In this document: positions 31,001-46,000 of the stretch, piece after piece
Position numbering within the stretch: position 1 is the first letter of the stretch
How the letters are laid out: each line of letters starts with the position of its first letter
NCBI GenBank assembly: GCA_947184155.2
Contig: CAMXCT020001476.1
Location: forward strand, 1-64,000
Reading direction: 5' to 3'
Origin: Cladocopium goreaui
Lineage: Eukaryota > Sar > Dinophyceae > Suessiales > Symbiodiniaceae
DNA: 64,000 nt
The notes under the pieces: generated by a model
Seen by the model: only the letters and a program-made list of their open reading frames with translations
Database searches by the model: none
Told to the model about the DNA's origin: nothing
Position numbers and translations under genes: made by a program

Positions 31001-34000
31001 GGCTTAGCCGGTTGCCATTGACGATAAACTGGAAAATTGCATGTACGTTTGCACGACGACATAGATGGGTCTTCGTTGGCCCGTGCCATCTATGCGTCCA
31101 CGGGCCCCCTCCAGAAGTTTTACACCTGTTCAGATGTTACACACACACACACCCGGCCGGAGCCGGGTCAACCCTGAAAGGCAAGAGGAAAAGAAAAAGC
31201 GGACACAAACGACGGGCAGAAGGCCAAAAACAGCGCAGGGGGGAAGGGAACAAACGGACCACCAGAACCAACCTACACGGCGAAACGGACCTAACCGGCA
31301 CAGGGCACACATGCACCTAAACCCCACGACACATTACAGAGGGGCACGGGGGAGAAATTAGGGACCGAATGGGGGACTAGTTGGTGAAGCCACACCTGGA
31401 AGGCATGTACCTGCCTGGATCATCTGTCATGTTGCATGTTGCATCAGAAACATGAGCATCAGCGAAAAAAGAGGTTTCTGGCTGTTCGGATCGGCTTCGC
31501 TAGAGTAAAGATGAAAGTTCCAAGCTGTCGCAAAGACAGCAGGAGCGGCGAGACGCTGCAAAAAGTGGAGAACGGAATGGCCGACTGTTTCACTTTACTT
31601 AAACGAATTACTAGGTTAAATTGCGTAAATTCGGAAGTCAAGTCTGTCCACATTCTCCCTAACAAGGGATGCCTCAATTGGATCCATGGCATCATGTCGG
31701 AGTCACCATGGAAATCACACTAGATAAGAAATGGATCATTGAAGTGATCCGTTGGGAAGTGAATCCCCTCACATGCAGTTAGATTAGAAACAATGACCTA
31801 AGGTCCGGTTCTTGGCTTAGCCGGTTGCCATTGACGATAAACTGGAAAATTGCAGGTACTCTTGCACGACGGCCGTTTGCACACACACACAATATATATA
31901 TATATATTTTTTACATATACACATTATATATATATATATACACATACATGTACTATGCCAATGCTTGCGGCTTAATCTCTCGCTTCTGATGGTCAAATGA
32001 TCCTGTTACTTGATCAACCCCAACGTCCATTTGTAAACATGCCATCTTGGCTGGTTCAATCATCAATTCTCTGCATTTATATACATGTTAATGAACACTC
32101 CAATTTTCACCCAGGTGTGAGTCCGAAATTTCCTCCTCACCTTGTTCCCAAGATGGCTATATCGTGTTGGTCAAATCCGTTCAATGGATTGGTAGGAGCA
32201 ATTCACAGGAAACCATGGCTTTTAACATGGACGGTTTCCTGTAAAATTTCCCTTCAACCCATTCTGAGATAGTTTCAACACTCATCTCCAAAAGACCACC
32301 AGAGTTATGAAAGTCAGGGATCATGATCCCAATTATTGGGATGACTGGAATCAACTGCGCCATTCAAAAGTACCCCCATCCCATCTCATTATACTAGCTA
32401 CTAGTTGGTTGATAGATTTCGGGTAGTTCATAGTTCCCAAGTTCCCAAGTATAATTCCTTACAATAACCAATCAACTCATTTACCAATGCTATCCCAATG
32501 TTTTTCCTAGTTAAATCCCCTTATGATAAACCATCAACCATCATTTTGAGCTCTATCATGTTATATATGTATATCTCTATATACATGTTTGGTTTGATGG
32601 TTAAAACCCACATAACTCCTCATGATATCTTATAATAATATCCAATGAAACTAGGATATCTGTTCCTTAAATCCCCATGGTTTTCCTCTTAATCCCATGG
32701 TTTGGTGAAGGCGCTGGATGGTCTGCACGTCGTTCACCTGGCGCATCAAGCGACCCTCCGCATCTCCTTGGAAGACGTCCGCAGAAGGTAATAGGGGTGA
32801 AAGACTCTAAAATATTCATACTATACTGTAAGATATATACCATGTATCTAGAATTATTTATTATGAGTGTATGTGTATGTATGTACATACATACATATAC
32901 ACATACATATACACATAAATATACATATACATGTACATGTACAGGTACGTGTACGTGTACATACATATACATATACATGTACATGTACATGTACATGTAC
33001 TACCATATACCGTATCCTATATCCAAACACCGTCTATGTAGTGTGGCCTATATTTTCTGGTTTGATCATAAACATCCATCACATCATTGCCCAGCCATGG
33101 TCCATACTATCTTGATAGTAAAGAATCAGCGAATCAGTGTCAAACAGAATTAAAGGGAAACAAAACAGTTCTTGGCTCACAAAGGAAATCCGTGGTTTCC
33201 CCTAGGAATTTCACAGCTGATTTGAGGTCATGAAATTGATGCTCCCGACACCAGATCAGATATACTATGTTCAATGTTCATGTATGTTTTGTGAGGATGG
33301 GAAAACGGTAGGTCCATTCAAGGGCGCTGAGCATATATATATGTATATATATATATATATTATTTAAATTTATATATGGTACATATAAGATCATATAAAA
33401 AGATACAGATACCCTCTGGTAAACTAACATAGCTATTGAAAATGGCCATTTATAGTGGATTTTCCCATTAAAAATAGCTATTTTCCATAGCTATGTTAGT
33501 TTACCAGAGGTAAACATATATGCCAAGCTCCCGACGTTCAAAACGAGGTCGGGCCAAGGGGCTCAGCTCTTGCTGCTGCGCTCGGGCGGTGCTGTCCAAG
33601 CGCTCCAGGACGCTGCCCAGCTCCGTCTGCGGATAGATCACCAAGCATAGTGGGGATGGTTCGTAACGGTTAGTAATGGTTAGTAGTGAATAGTTATAAC
33701 TGTACATAACATAAACCATGTAATGGTTAGTAATGGTTGTATGATCATAAACCATGTATGATCATAAACCCATAACACTAACTACCCTCTGGTAATTTAA
33801 CGTAGCTATTGAAAATGGCCATTTATAGTGGATTTACCCATGAATAATGGCCATTTTCAATAGCTATGTTAAATTACCAGAGGGTAGTTAGTGTTATGGG
33901 TTTATAACCAAACATTATCATCAGCCTTATTTAGTAATGGTTAGTAGTGAATAGTGGTTATAGTGGTTACCCTGGTAAACTAACAGTTTGCTATGGGAAA

Positions 34001-37000
34001 TGACTATTTTCAATGGGTAAATCATCTATAAATGGTTCATTTTCCAAAGCTATGTTAAATTACCAGAGGGTGGTGGTCCTGGTTACTTACTAACATCAGT
34101 AAGTGCTTAATAAATGTTGATGATCATGATATGGGAATAATGATATGGGAATAATTGTGGTGATTATTTACAATATATATATATAGGAAGTTCGTCTTAC
34201 ATGTATACATGTCCCCACTATGGTAAATAATGGTCAATAGTCCCCAATATGGTGGGGATCATATGATAATGATTATGTATATATATAGTTCCCCAAAATT
34301 GATGATAATGATTAATGATGGTGATTTATGTTAATGAAAGTGGTTAATAAGGGCTAACAGTCCAGTATATCATATGGGAAGTAGAATGAGACAATGATCA
34401 TGGGATGATAATGAGATTATGTATGACAATTAATGATGGTTAATAGTCGGGGTGGTTAGCACCGATTCTATAGTGGGGATGGCTAGTAATTAGTTAGTTA
34501 CTAACATCAGTAAGTGGTTAATAAATGTTGATACATGTTACTGTAACCCTTGCCTAGGAACCGGGGCTATACCCCATAGAATCATATTTAGATGGGCCAT
34601 GGAGTTAGTGAATGGATTATACTTGGGATCTAGTTAGTGGTTTATAACCCAGTTACCAACCAGTTAGCTAAGCCCATGGCCCATCTAAGCGGGGATATAT
34701 TGATTGTACTATGAAGAAAAAATACCTGGTGGACAATGGAATATACAAAATAATGGAATACTAACTAGTTAAACCGGTATACTATAATCATAGAAGCCAT
34801 AGGTAGCTTTCACAAGAATCTAAGAAGCTATGAGATATGCACTAATTTCATAAAAGTCATAAAGCACCTTTCTGAATCACTTTGCCATATATAAGTATCA
34901 TTCTATATTATATATATAGCTGCTACAGGCTAACTCCTCTATCCCATCCTCAAACCTCCGGCCCGTATATATATATATATATATAATGATGATGTATACT
35001 ACAAATGACAATGATATATTGATAATATATATATATATATAACATTATTATGATCATTATATATCCATTATTATCATCCTTATTTTAATCATCCTTAGTA
35101 ATAATGGCTTTATAATAATGATATATAATTATATACACTATATAGCTACTAATTATATAGCTACTATGCCATCATCCTCCATCCCATCACCTTGGCCAGC
35201 GCCAGCTTTCGCTCCAACTCGTCCGCCAACTTCTGCTGCGCCTCGAGGCCGTCCGCCAGGCGCCGCGCCACGCCGCGCGTCTCGCCGTCCATCTCGATGC
35301 TGAAGTCGCGCTTGGCCTGGACTGAAAGATATATGGTAAAGTTCTGGAGAGCGGGGGACTGTGAGAGTGCGTTTTTTTAGCCATACTGCTTCGAGATCTC
35401 ATTTCATCTATGTATTGTGGAAGAACTGTTGGTTTCAAGTCTTGTGTGTGTACGGTGCATATCCAAGTTTGCACATCAGGCAACAAGAAACTACAAGGAC
35501 CTGAAAGCAAACCCGCCAAACAGCTGAGACCATTTAATTTGGTAGAAATATGCCAAAATACGGCCAGTTTTGCTATGAAATATTGTATTGTATTGAGCCA
35601 ATGGATATCAGAGAGAAATTTCAATTTTGCCCGGTTGCGCCATGCTCAAATGATAGAGTTGTGTTTGCTTCTATGTTGCAGGTCTTTATAGCAAGCGTGA
35701 ACAAGAGGAAACAGCACTTTTGATTGACAGAAGATTTCATTTTGTCCCCAAGCAATACTGCATCTTCCTGACAGAGTTCCCTACATCCAAGAGAGATATT
35801 GTATGTTTTGCAAGGGTAAGCATACTGTTCCCTTGAAAAATGTTGTATTTCTAAACCCTAGTACAGTACCAACTCAGATTTTACGGGCAACAGCATGCTT
35901 CTCATAAGCCATCGTTGAAAATTTAAAAGAATGTGGCATTCCTTAAGGAAGTTGTGGCATACCTCTATGCAACATTCTTCTACAGAGGGGGCAACATTCC
36001 TGTGAGAAGTGTAAAACAAGACCTGAGATGTGCATAGCATTCCTTTACAACAAGTGCGTTTTGTCTTCCATATATTTTAATAAAAATATGTCATTCATTC
36101 CATAGAGACCTCTGTAGTAGTCCTTTTAGAGAAGGGTAGCATTTCTTTAAGATATAATTTGCATATATAATGACATTAGTGTTTTTCAAAAAAGCAGCAT
36201 TCCTTTCAGACAGTACTTGATGGCTTCATGAAATATTGATTTAAACAATGGTGTTACGCAATATTATTTCGGAAAAGTATATTATTCATTTGGAAAATAT
36301 AATATCATTTTCAAATAACATAATTCACTGTATGATAAAATTAAATATGTATATATATATATATACATATACAATTATACACAATATTCCTTTCAAAAGT
36401 GTGTAGCATCCCTTTGAGAAAGTTGCCTTCAAGACACACAGCGGTGCTTGTGAAAGAGTATGGCTGAGTATGGTATGATTTAAGTTCTTGTACCAAAGGA
36501 TACCCTTTCATATATATATATACACAACAATCCCTTTGAAAGAGGGTGATGTTTCTGTAAGAAAACGCAATGCATGGAATTGTCATTTGAAGAAGTATAG
36601 TATTCCTTGCAGAAAGTATAGTATAGCATTGTTTTGAAAGGGTATTCTTGAATAAGCAGTTGCACTTTAAGGGACCGTGGTATTCCTTGAGGACAGTGCA
36701 GCATGCCTTTATGCAAGTTTCCTGGATAAGGATGCAATATATTTGTTCATTCCTTTGAAAAGAGGGTGGTATTCCTTGGTCAGAAGAAAAGTACACAAAC
36801 AGAGCCACCACCTCCAGAAAATAGAAAATAAGGCCTTCCTCTCCTAGAAAATAAAAAATAAGGTTTCCCCCCCAGAAAGCCGCCCTACGTGAACATGAGT
36901 CGGAAGTTCACGGAGAAGCAAATGTTCCGTAGCAGACATGGCATCTGCTACGCGCATGTTATCCCCCTCCACAGCCATCAGGACACAGGCAAGGATGCAG

Positions 37001-40000
37001 ACTGGTTTTGCAAAATTTGACTAAGAGCCAAAAGAAGATAGAGTAGGTCAAAGGTTAGCAAAACCAAAAAAAAAAGAAAACCAAGAAGACCTACTGGGCC
37101 AGAGTGCCTGTGACATAGGGTTTGTTTGTTTTGTTTTTTTGTTTTTTTTGGTTTGTTTGTTTTTTTGTCTTTTGTTTTTTTGTTTGTTCTTTGGTTTTGC
37201 ACGCCTCAAGGGAAGGATGCAGAGAGTTGAGTCTTGTCATTTGTTTTTTTTCTGCCAGTCAATGCATATGTCAAAAAAGAGAATGTGTAAAGAGGAGTGC
37301 AAAAAGCGCACTCTCCTGATCCCCTGTTCTGAAAGTAAATACATATATGTACATATAATAGTAAATCGTAAAAATATATACGTATATGTATGTACATATG
37401 TATATATATATATATACATAAATGTATGTATATGAATATCTGTATATATATATATATGTGTGCATAATATATTTTACTATAGTAAATCATGTATATATAT
37501 ATATACAGATATATGAATATATTGATTCTGGCATTAATAATAAAATTGATATGAAAGAAAATATAATATATTTATATATATATATATTAGCCTGAAACTA
37601 GTCAATGTTTGTGGTGGACACGAATCTTCCAAACCCCAATTTGGCATACAGTAATTTGGCGAGGTCTAGGTTAATTCGCGTGCGGATATTATACTCTGGA
37701 TCGTGTAATGATAGATATATAGTATAGTATACTATCCAATACCACCTATATTAGTTCAATAGTATACGAAATATATGGATATGTGTACAGTATATATATA
37801 TATATTTGTGCGTGGGTAACAATATAGATGTACTGGATGCTTGAATGAGAATGTACATTTAATTTTGGGTTTGATACTCAACTTTGGTCAAGCTTTTACC
37901 CACCCAACCATGTGAGAACAAGCACTTTGGAAGCTTGCACCATCATGCTTGACGCACCTGCCTTAAGGGACACAGGCCGTTTATCAAGCCACCAGCATGG
38001 TGGAGAAAGCAAAAGTGTTTGATGCGTTTGCTGCATTTCAAACAACTTGCACTAACCTTATTCTATACATAACATAGTACATATATTCAATACTATGTGG
38101 GAATATTACAGTAACTGCATAGCATATAGATTATATATACATGGATATATACTAACCAATATCATATCTACATGCAGTTACAGCACAATAGACATCAATA
38201 TTGCTAAAATTGTTGTATAGAGATTGTACACTAATGGATATATAGTATATTATACGTTCTATTACTATCTAGATGTATGTTGTATCATAGATCTTTTATA
38301 TATACTGGAATATAGTTTATATAATATATTTATTTATTTACGTAATCTATGTACATATTGTATATCATACATAGATAGTAGTTTTTCTTGACATACCGTA
38401 TATACAATATCAAATAATATAGTAAACTGGAAATTGTGTAAACATATAATATGTATACAGTATATACGTTGGTCTAGCCAGTTGGTTTATACATAGGTTA
38501 ACTAGGATGTATGGTAGAGATTATCTTTGCTGATGGGGTTATAAACCAACAAACATGACTAGGTCACCAAGGGGCCTTGGGCTACTCCTAACAGGGCTAC
38601 TCCTAAAAGTTGCTATCCTTTCGACAAAAAAAAATCAAAACATCCAAAATGTCTCAACAATAAACAGCAAACAGTCCAAACAAACCTTTAGAAAAATCAA
38701 TCCAACAATGTCAAACAAAAAAACAAACAAATATGAAAGAAATCAAACAATAAAAAAGAAAAATAAACAAATTCCAAAAAAAAACAAAAAGATAAGTGGA
38801 ACAAACAAGTAAAAAAAACAGTTCCAAATCCAAAAAAAGAAAACCTTCCAACAAAAAGTAAAAGAAAAACAAAACCAATACAGTATCTCAATAATATCAA
38901 AAAGAAACTTTAAATGATCATGTTAAACAATCCAAAAAAAGATCTAAGAAGTATGAATGATTTTTTGGGGGAATGGAAAATAACTATTTGGAATGAAATG
39001 GAATTATTTGGAATGAAATTGAATTATTTGGAATTAATTAAAATGAATGAAAAGGAATTTTCTAGGAGTGCCCCTACAAGGAATATCCCCCTCCACAGAC
39101 AAGACTAGGGGCCATCCTTGTAACATTATTAGTATGCTATAAAATCATAATTATGATATACTGGGGGATATTTCATCTATCCGATCATCCATGTATTCAT
39201 TTATTTGCTACAGCAATAGTCGTCTATAAGATATATTATATATTCTAAACCAATCAGGACTTATTTACGAATGGGTATGTGTGAAATTTGGAACTCCCAA
39301 ATAATCCAAGCTTGATCATCAAATTCTCCGTCAAACTTGCCATAAATCTGGGTGGTCCCACTTGAAATCACACTCAATCTGATGGACAAGATTCCCATGT
39401 TTGATGGCAAAAACGAACTCGCTCAGTTGTGTCCACATTGGCTATGTGTGTAGCACCTAAAAAGAAAGAAAGAAAGAAAGATCCACTCCAAAAATATATG
39501 GTGATAAATTGAGCTTGTTCTACTTGTTTTGGGCTTGCTATCAATCCACATGTCAGAATCCAAAAGTTAATCCCAAGTCTATGTTTTCTGGGGATTAGTC
39601 TATAGCAACGAGGTTGTTATATCTTGCCCAGATTTTTTCCAGCCATTATTAACTATTTTTTATTAACCATATCATGAACCACTACTAACCACTACTAACC
39701 ACTATTAACCACATTTAACCACATTTAACCACTATAAATTCACTATAAATCCATATATATATATATGTATACATATATGTATATAAATCCCACATTTCTT
39801 CAACTCCTGTCCCCTGGACCTCGTGAATCTCCTGAGACAACTTGGCGGAGTCGCGAAGCCATGCGGCTTGCGCCTGGCCCGTGAGCTTCTTCCCATGGAA
39901 TTCATTGGGATGTGATGGGAGCTTAACCAACTGAAACATGGGGGAATTCAGATGAATTGAAACTTGAACACTATGAATATCTATGAACTGAGTAGTCATA

Positions 40001-43000
40001 CTATCCCTAAAAAAAAAGTCAACTGGGCTGTTTTTTGCACGAGTTGGATGGGCATTCGGGGATGGGTCAGAATGGAAATGATAATTGATCATCCCAACGA
40101 AGGATGATGTTCCCGTTAGAAAAAAAAAACTTGCTAGAAATGGGGCGTGTGACTCACATTTTCAGATACGCCAAATGTATGAAACCACATGAAGAAACCA
40201 AAGAAGTCGTAGTTTCACTTCCAGTCCTGCCTTCTCTAGGGCGAGACCGAGGCGAGACAACACTGTCCTTCATGGCGTTTGGGGTCATGGGAGGTACCTC
40301 CATGTGTGGCAAGTGTTCCTTAAAAATATATGACGATCAAACGATCACTAAATAACCATGAAAATTTGGTACCCTAATGTAAGACCATCTTAAATGTTGG
40401 TAGATTTAAAGAAAAAGTGCAGTACACTCGACATCATGGATCGTACAAGGCAAAAATAGGCAGTTCATTTTGATGTTCCCTCAAATCAATTCTGGGAAAC
40501 TGTCAGAAATCAGAAACATATCAGCTCGAGATCGTCTTCACGAGCTGGGACGGAAAGTAAAAATTATGTGGCAAACCCAAGGCGAAATGCCATAGTCACG
40601 ACCCAGGAACCATAGAAGGGAGAAATTCTGAATCATCCTATTGTTAGGGGTATGTATACCAGTTCAGAAATGCCAAACGGGGATGGCTTATGGTTTTGGG
40701 ATGTTTGGGGTTTATCTCATTACTTGAAATACCCTCTAGTTATTTAACATAGCCATGGTATAGATGGCCCATAGAAATAGATGGTTTGCCTATTAGCACT
40801 GTGGATCTTTCCATGGCAAACTGTGAATGTCATAACCAGATGGTACCGACTGTAACAAACTAGACATCTAGAGGCTTCCGCAAGACTAGTCCCGTCTTAT
40901 CTTCCAACATCCTGTTCAGTGACATAGCGCATGAGTGGTCAAAATCCTTCAGTTGCATTGTGTATACGTATAATATACGTATATACATTCTATATATATA
41001 TATTGTCTTTTGGTATATCTCAGATATCCCGCATAATTCCCGCATTATATTATACATGTGTAATCACGCGCAGTATGTATATATTCCATTATATTCCCAT
41101 TTCTGCTTGTTCATTTCCCATACATTTTCTGCATCGCTATCTCCCCCCAGTGCCATGCCATGTTGCTCATATCGCTGTTGTTCTTCGATCCGCGTGTTCT
41201 GCTCTGTTTGAAGCGCGCGCTCCGTGTCAGCCAGTTTCGCCTGGCTCAGTTAGTTGGGGACACGATACGTTGGAAACCATGAGGGAAACCATGAGTTTTT
41301 ACCGGAAAATGTGAAGTTGTTCGGGCTTAAATGGTTCAATCCATGACCATGAGTCAAAAACCAGCAAATCTTCGATTTTTGTGGGAGTGTTGGAGTTACC
41401 TCAATATTCATGTGTACAAATAGTGTCAGTGAACGGGTAAAGAAACACTGCAGCAACCACCATACAGATCCATACAGTATATATATAATATCATGAACCA
41501 GAATCACAAGAAGCGCATACTACCCATTCACTGGCCTATGTAAAAAAAAATAAAAAGTGAATTGCGTGGAAATTCCCAGGTTGTAACAGGCAAGCCATCA
41601 GTTCATGGCAAAGTTTGGATACCCTGGAAACCACAAATTGTCCATGATTCGCTGGTTGCTATATTTAATTTCCTATGAAACGGGCACGGAGATTGACCCT
41701 CCAATTTACATCAATTTACCAAGGTTGACCAACCATCATGTCATCCGACATGTAATTAAACCTTGTTTCATCCAATGGGTGGCAGAAGATATTGGTTCAT
41801 ACCCTCCGGTTTCATCAGCTCCATGGCTGGAAAACCCACCATTTATATAGATCCATTTAGTTTGATGAGCTTCCCATTAAACAATTCATAGGGGATGTCC
41901 CACCCAGACACCTTTCATTACCAAAGGGTAACCACAATATAATATAATCATTGCGAACCATTTTTTGACCACAACCATTATCAAGCATCATCATTAACTC
42001 CTAACTAGTATTCACGTGTATTAACCACTATTAAGCCTTAAAAATCGTACCGAATTGCTGAAGTTAATCACAAACGTTTGCGCCACCTGAAGCTGTTCGT
42101 GGCGAAGCTGCATCTGGCTCCAGAACTCCTGGAGCGGAGGTGGCTGCAGCTGTAAGGAGGTACCCGGGTACGATGGTAAGATGGTATTGGTACCCCTCAA
42201 TCAAACAGCCTCTATAGGAGTTTATTCATCCAGGCTTGCCATGATGTATATATGTATAAATATATATATACTATACAATGATACAATGTGTTATTATTTT
42301 ATATCTATGTACATCATCCATATACAATAAAGGCGAAGAACGGCAGTATTGCACTTTTTGAAAAATTGTGATCATCCCACTACAACCGGAATTCTCTGGT
42401 TGATGGTCCAATTTTCGGATGCTATAAGCTGCAGTATCATCAGAACATCAAGAATCAAGATATTGCCATATCAGGTACGTTCTTGACACACTTTCCAAAA
42501 TGACAATTTTGTACAAAACAGCAAATACCGCGAAAACCCGACCTTCGGCACAATGCCCCGGTCCTGCTTGTCTTCTTCACGCTGCTGTTGCTGGAGAGAT
42601 CTCAATTGCAAGGCTATCTTGTCCTGCGAAGCTTTACCACATTTGATATTACAACAATGTCCCCATAGAATCCCTCAGCTCAACGAGTTTCCTGTCAAGT
42701 GTCAATCCCTAGGCCTTCATGGGAATATTGGGAGCACCACAGTTCATTTCCATCAAATTCGCATCGGCCAATAATTTAATAAAAATCCCCTAGTCCTTAC
42801 TTCATCACCATTCTACGCTTCCAAAGTGATAGATCCCCTCTCAACATTCTACTGATCCTACTTAGTAGCACGTCCCCAACAAGTTGTGCAGTCATCATCG
42901 GTCGGGCTTTTGTATGTACGTACCACCTTTCAACTTCCAATGGCAGCAGCCAACGCGCAGTGTTCAAATGAGCAGTGTTCGAAACCTTGTGTCATCCCTC

Positions 43001-46000
43001 TATACTGGCTGGTTGATAGGGATTCCCCGTTCATGGATTGTGATAACCAATATATTGGTTAGTATAACCCCCGAAATAGTCATCAACTAGCCGGGGCTTA
43101 GCAGCCACTGCTCAATTGGGATCTTTCATGGGGACTTCACTAACTAAAATATGGGGAAATGATTGAATTCATCATCAAACATCATATTTCCAGTGGATTG
43201 TTTCGAAGGAACGTCACAACGGAAACGCATGGTTTATCATCATTTGTGAATGATATTCCATATCTTTCAGAGTTAAGACCCAATAAATCCCCCAACCCTA
43301 ATGTGGAAACCCAACAATAAACCTACCATTTGGGGATGGTAAACATAGCACCCATTGATGGTGATGACTTGGGGATGGTTAAAAAGAAATTGTGTCTACC
43401 ACAATTGGTTTGTAAAATAGTGAAATTATGTTAAATGGGGATTCAACCCATCTTCAGATAGATGTAGAGCCCAGATGCTCCATGTAGAGCCCAGAATGAT
43501 GGTGAAATCGACCTATGACATCCCCAATCCAAGGTTGTTTCTCTCCCTCCTTGGAGTCCAAGATCTGCTGCAAGGCGCTAAGGCTGGACTTGCACTCCAC
43601 CACCACGCCCTGATGCCTTGGCATGGTGCTGGGCTCCGACAGAGCTCCTGGGGAAGAGAAACATCAACATATTTAGCATACGTACTAAACATATATGGCA
43701 ACCAAAGAAAATGGAAGTTGGTAAGATCCCAACTTCCAAGTAATGAAAAATTGAATCTGTTCTATCCTTTTTGGGGGTTGCGATACTGTAATACTTTTCG
43801 ACAGAATCAAGCCAAGCACTTTTGAAAGCTACCTGGGCCAGGAACAAGTCGGATGACAAGTGTGTCAATGTACAAAATTGGGTCAATATACCTCAAATAT
43901 ACATCTATAGACACAATATTTTATGGCATATACAAAATAGCATATAGATGTATAGACAAATATTCTCTACAACATTGTCTATACATCTATATGCTAGATA
44001 CTTACATTCTCAACATATCTATAACATATATTAACATAGACACTATCTATAGTGCATTATACAGGATGGGGCCCAAAAATAGCTAAGTTGCCTTATAAGT
44101 GACTTATATAACATGACTTAACTATGTTTTTTTTAATGGTAGATATAACTATAGTTAATCGGGTTTATAAACCAACTTATAACTGGCATCTACTAGATAA
44201 TTAACTCTCAACATATCTAAAAAAACTATACATAGACTTAGACACTATAAATATCTATAACATCTTATACATATGACTATAGTACTGTATATATATATAT
44301 ATATATATATTCCAGACAGAAATTCACCTCCACCGAGGCCCCCCGAGGCGCCCAAGGCCAAGCTGCTCCTCCCAAAGCTCTCGGGCCGCACTCAAGGCGG
44401 CTTCCTGGACGCCTGGCGAAGAATCCCAGCAGAAAATCCTGGGAGATTAGCAGCCATGGAAGATATATTTATGTTATATTATATTGCATTATATCAAATT
44501 ATATTCAATTACATTAAGTTACACTAAAAACTATATTATATTATAATATATATATATGTATATATATGACAGATATATATATATATATATATAATATATA
44601 TATATATACATAGTAATACAGTGACACAGTATGTTAATATATCTTCAATGTAGTACAGTAAATAACTGAACATCACTCTGAATCATGATGATAACAATGG
44701 GAGACTATAGCTAAATGTATATATAGCAACCCTCAAAAAGATGAGTCGAAACTAAGTAAAATCCTAACAAGAAGGTGATAAATCATGATCAATCACAGGT
44801 CTATCTTTTTTGTCGCTATGCATATGGTGGTTTCCTAAGTCATAGGGCTACCATGACTATGGAAACCTCCACCGTTAACCGAGGTCCACCTCCAAGTCGT
44901 TTGTTGCAGATCTCCTCGTTCTCATCACACCTCTTGGCGCAGTCTGCCCCACATTTGTAGAGCCTCGGCCGCATGGCGGATCCTGTAGGAGTGAGTACCC
45001 TCTGGCAAACATACAAAAAACTATGGAAAATCACCATGTTTACTGCGTAAATCAACTATTTCTATGGCCATGTTCAATAGATATGTTAATTTACCGGAGG
45101 GTAAATGTTTAGAAAGATCGATATGTGCACATTTTGAAGTTGAATCTAGCGAATCATAGCCCACATAAATATCATAGATCCGAATGACTTTCATAGACAC
45201 AGGTAAATTACATGTCATCATCATGCCCAGTGTTACTTCCAAATATAAGGGTTAAACATGGTTAAACCGTTAAATGGACAGTCTCCATAAATCCGTTAAA
45301 TCCCAAATGGGACATCAATTAGCAGCATCCTGGCTTATCAAATGTTGATGAGAAGATCCTCAAAATTCATCCTGGTTACTGTCTGGTAATCAAACACGTG
45401 GCTTACAATACGTTATAAATCTATATAAATCTGATGATTTGCAGGCAAGATATCTTCAAGCATCCTCCTCATCATCTCATCATCCAACTCATGAGATCAG
45501 GCAAATCATCATCCTGATTACCCTCTACTAATTTATCTTAAGATATGAGTGATACTATTAGTGATATATATATATATGTGTGTTCAGATATAGTAATGTA
45601 GTATTACATAGTTCAATCTCATCATCCAATTCAAGATATGATATTATAAATCTATATAATTCGGATGATTGGCAAAAAAAACTTCAAAGATCATCCCCAT
45701 CATCATCCCATTACATTTTAGATATACATTATTTATATATATATATACATATATATATACATATATATATATATACATATATATATATACATAGTAGATA
45801 GATAATGATACATACTCGTTTTTGAGAGTCCTCCACGTTCAACATCTCGGCCCAGTTTGATATAGATAGATATAGTCTAGTATAAAATGATAGATAATGG
45901 CAGATAGGTAATGATAGATATAGATAGATATAGATCATTATCTATCTATATATACCATAGATATACCATAGATATAATTTCCATAGATATACCATAGATA

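Noticed and set aside
40210..40320. Possible exon ([14 protein letters not shown])
   Set aside because: Open, but no convincing acceptor, and neighbours already join in phase 0.
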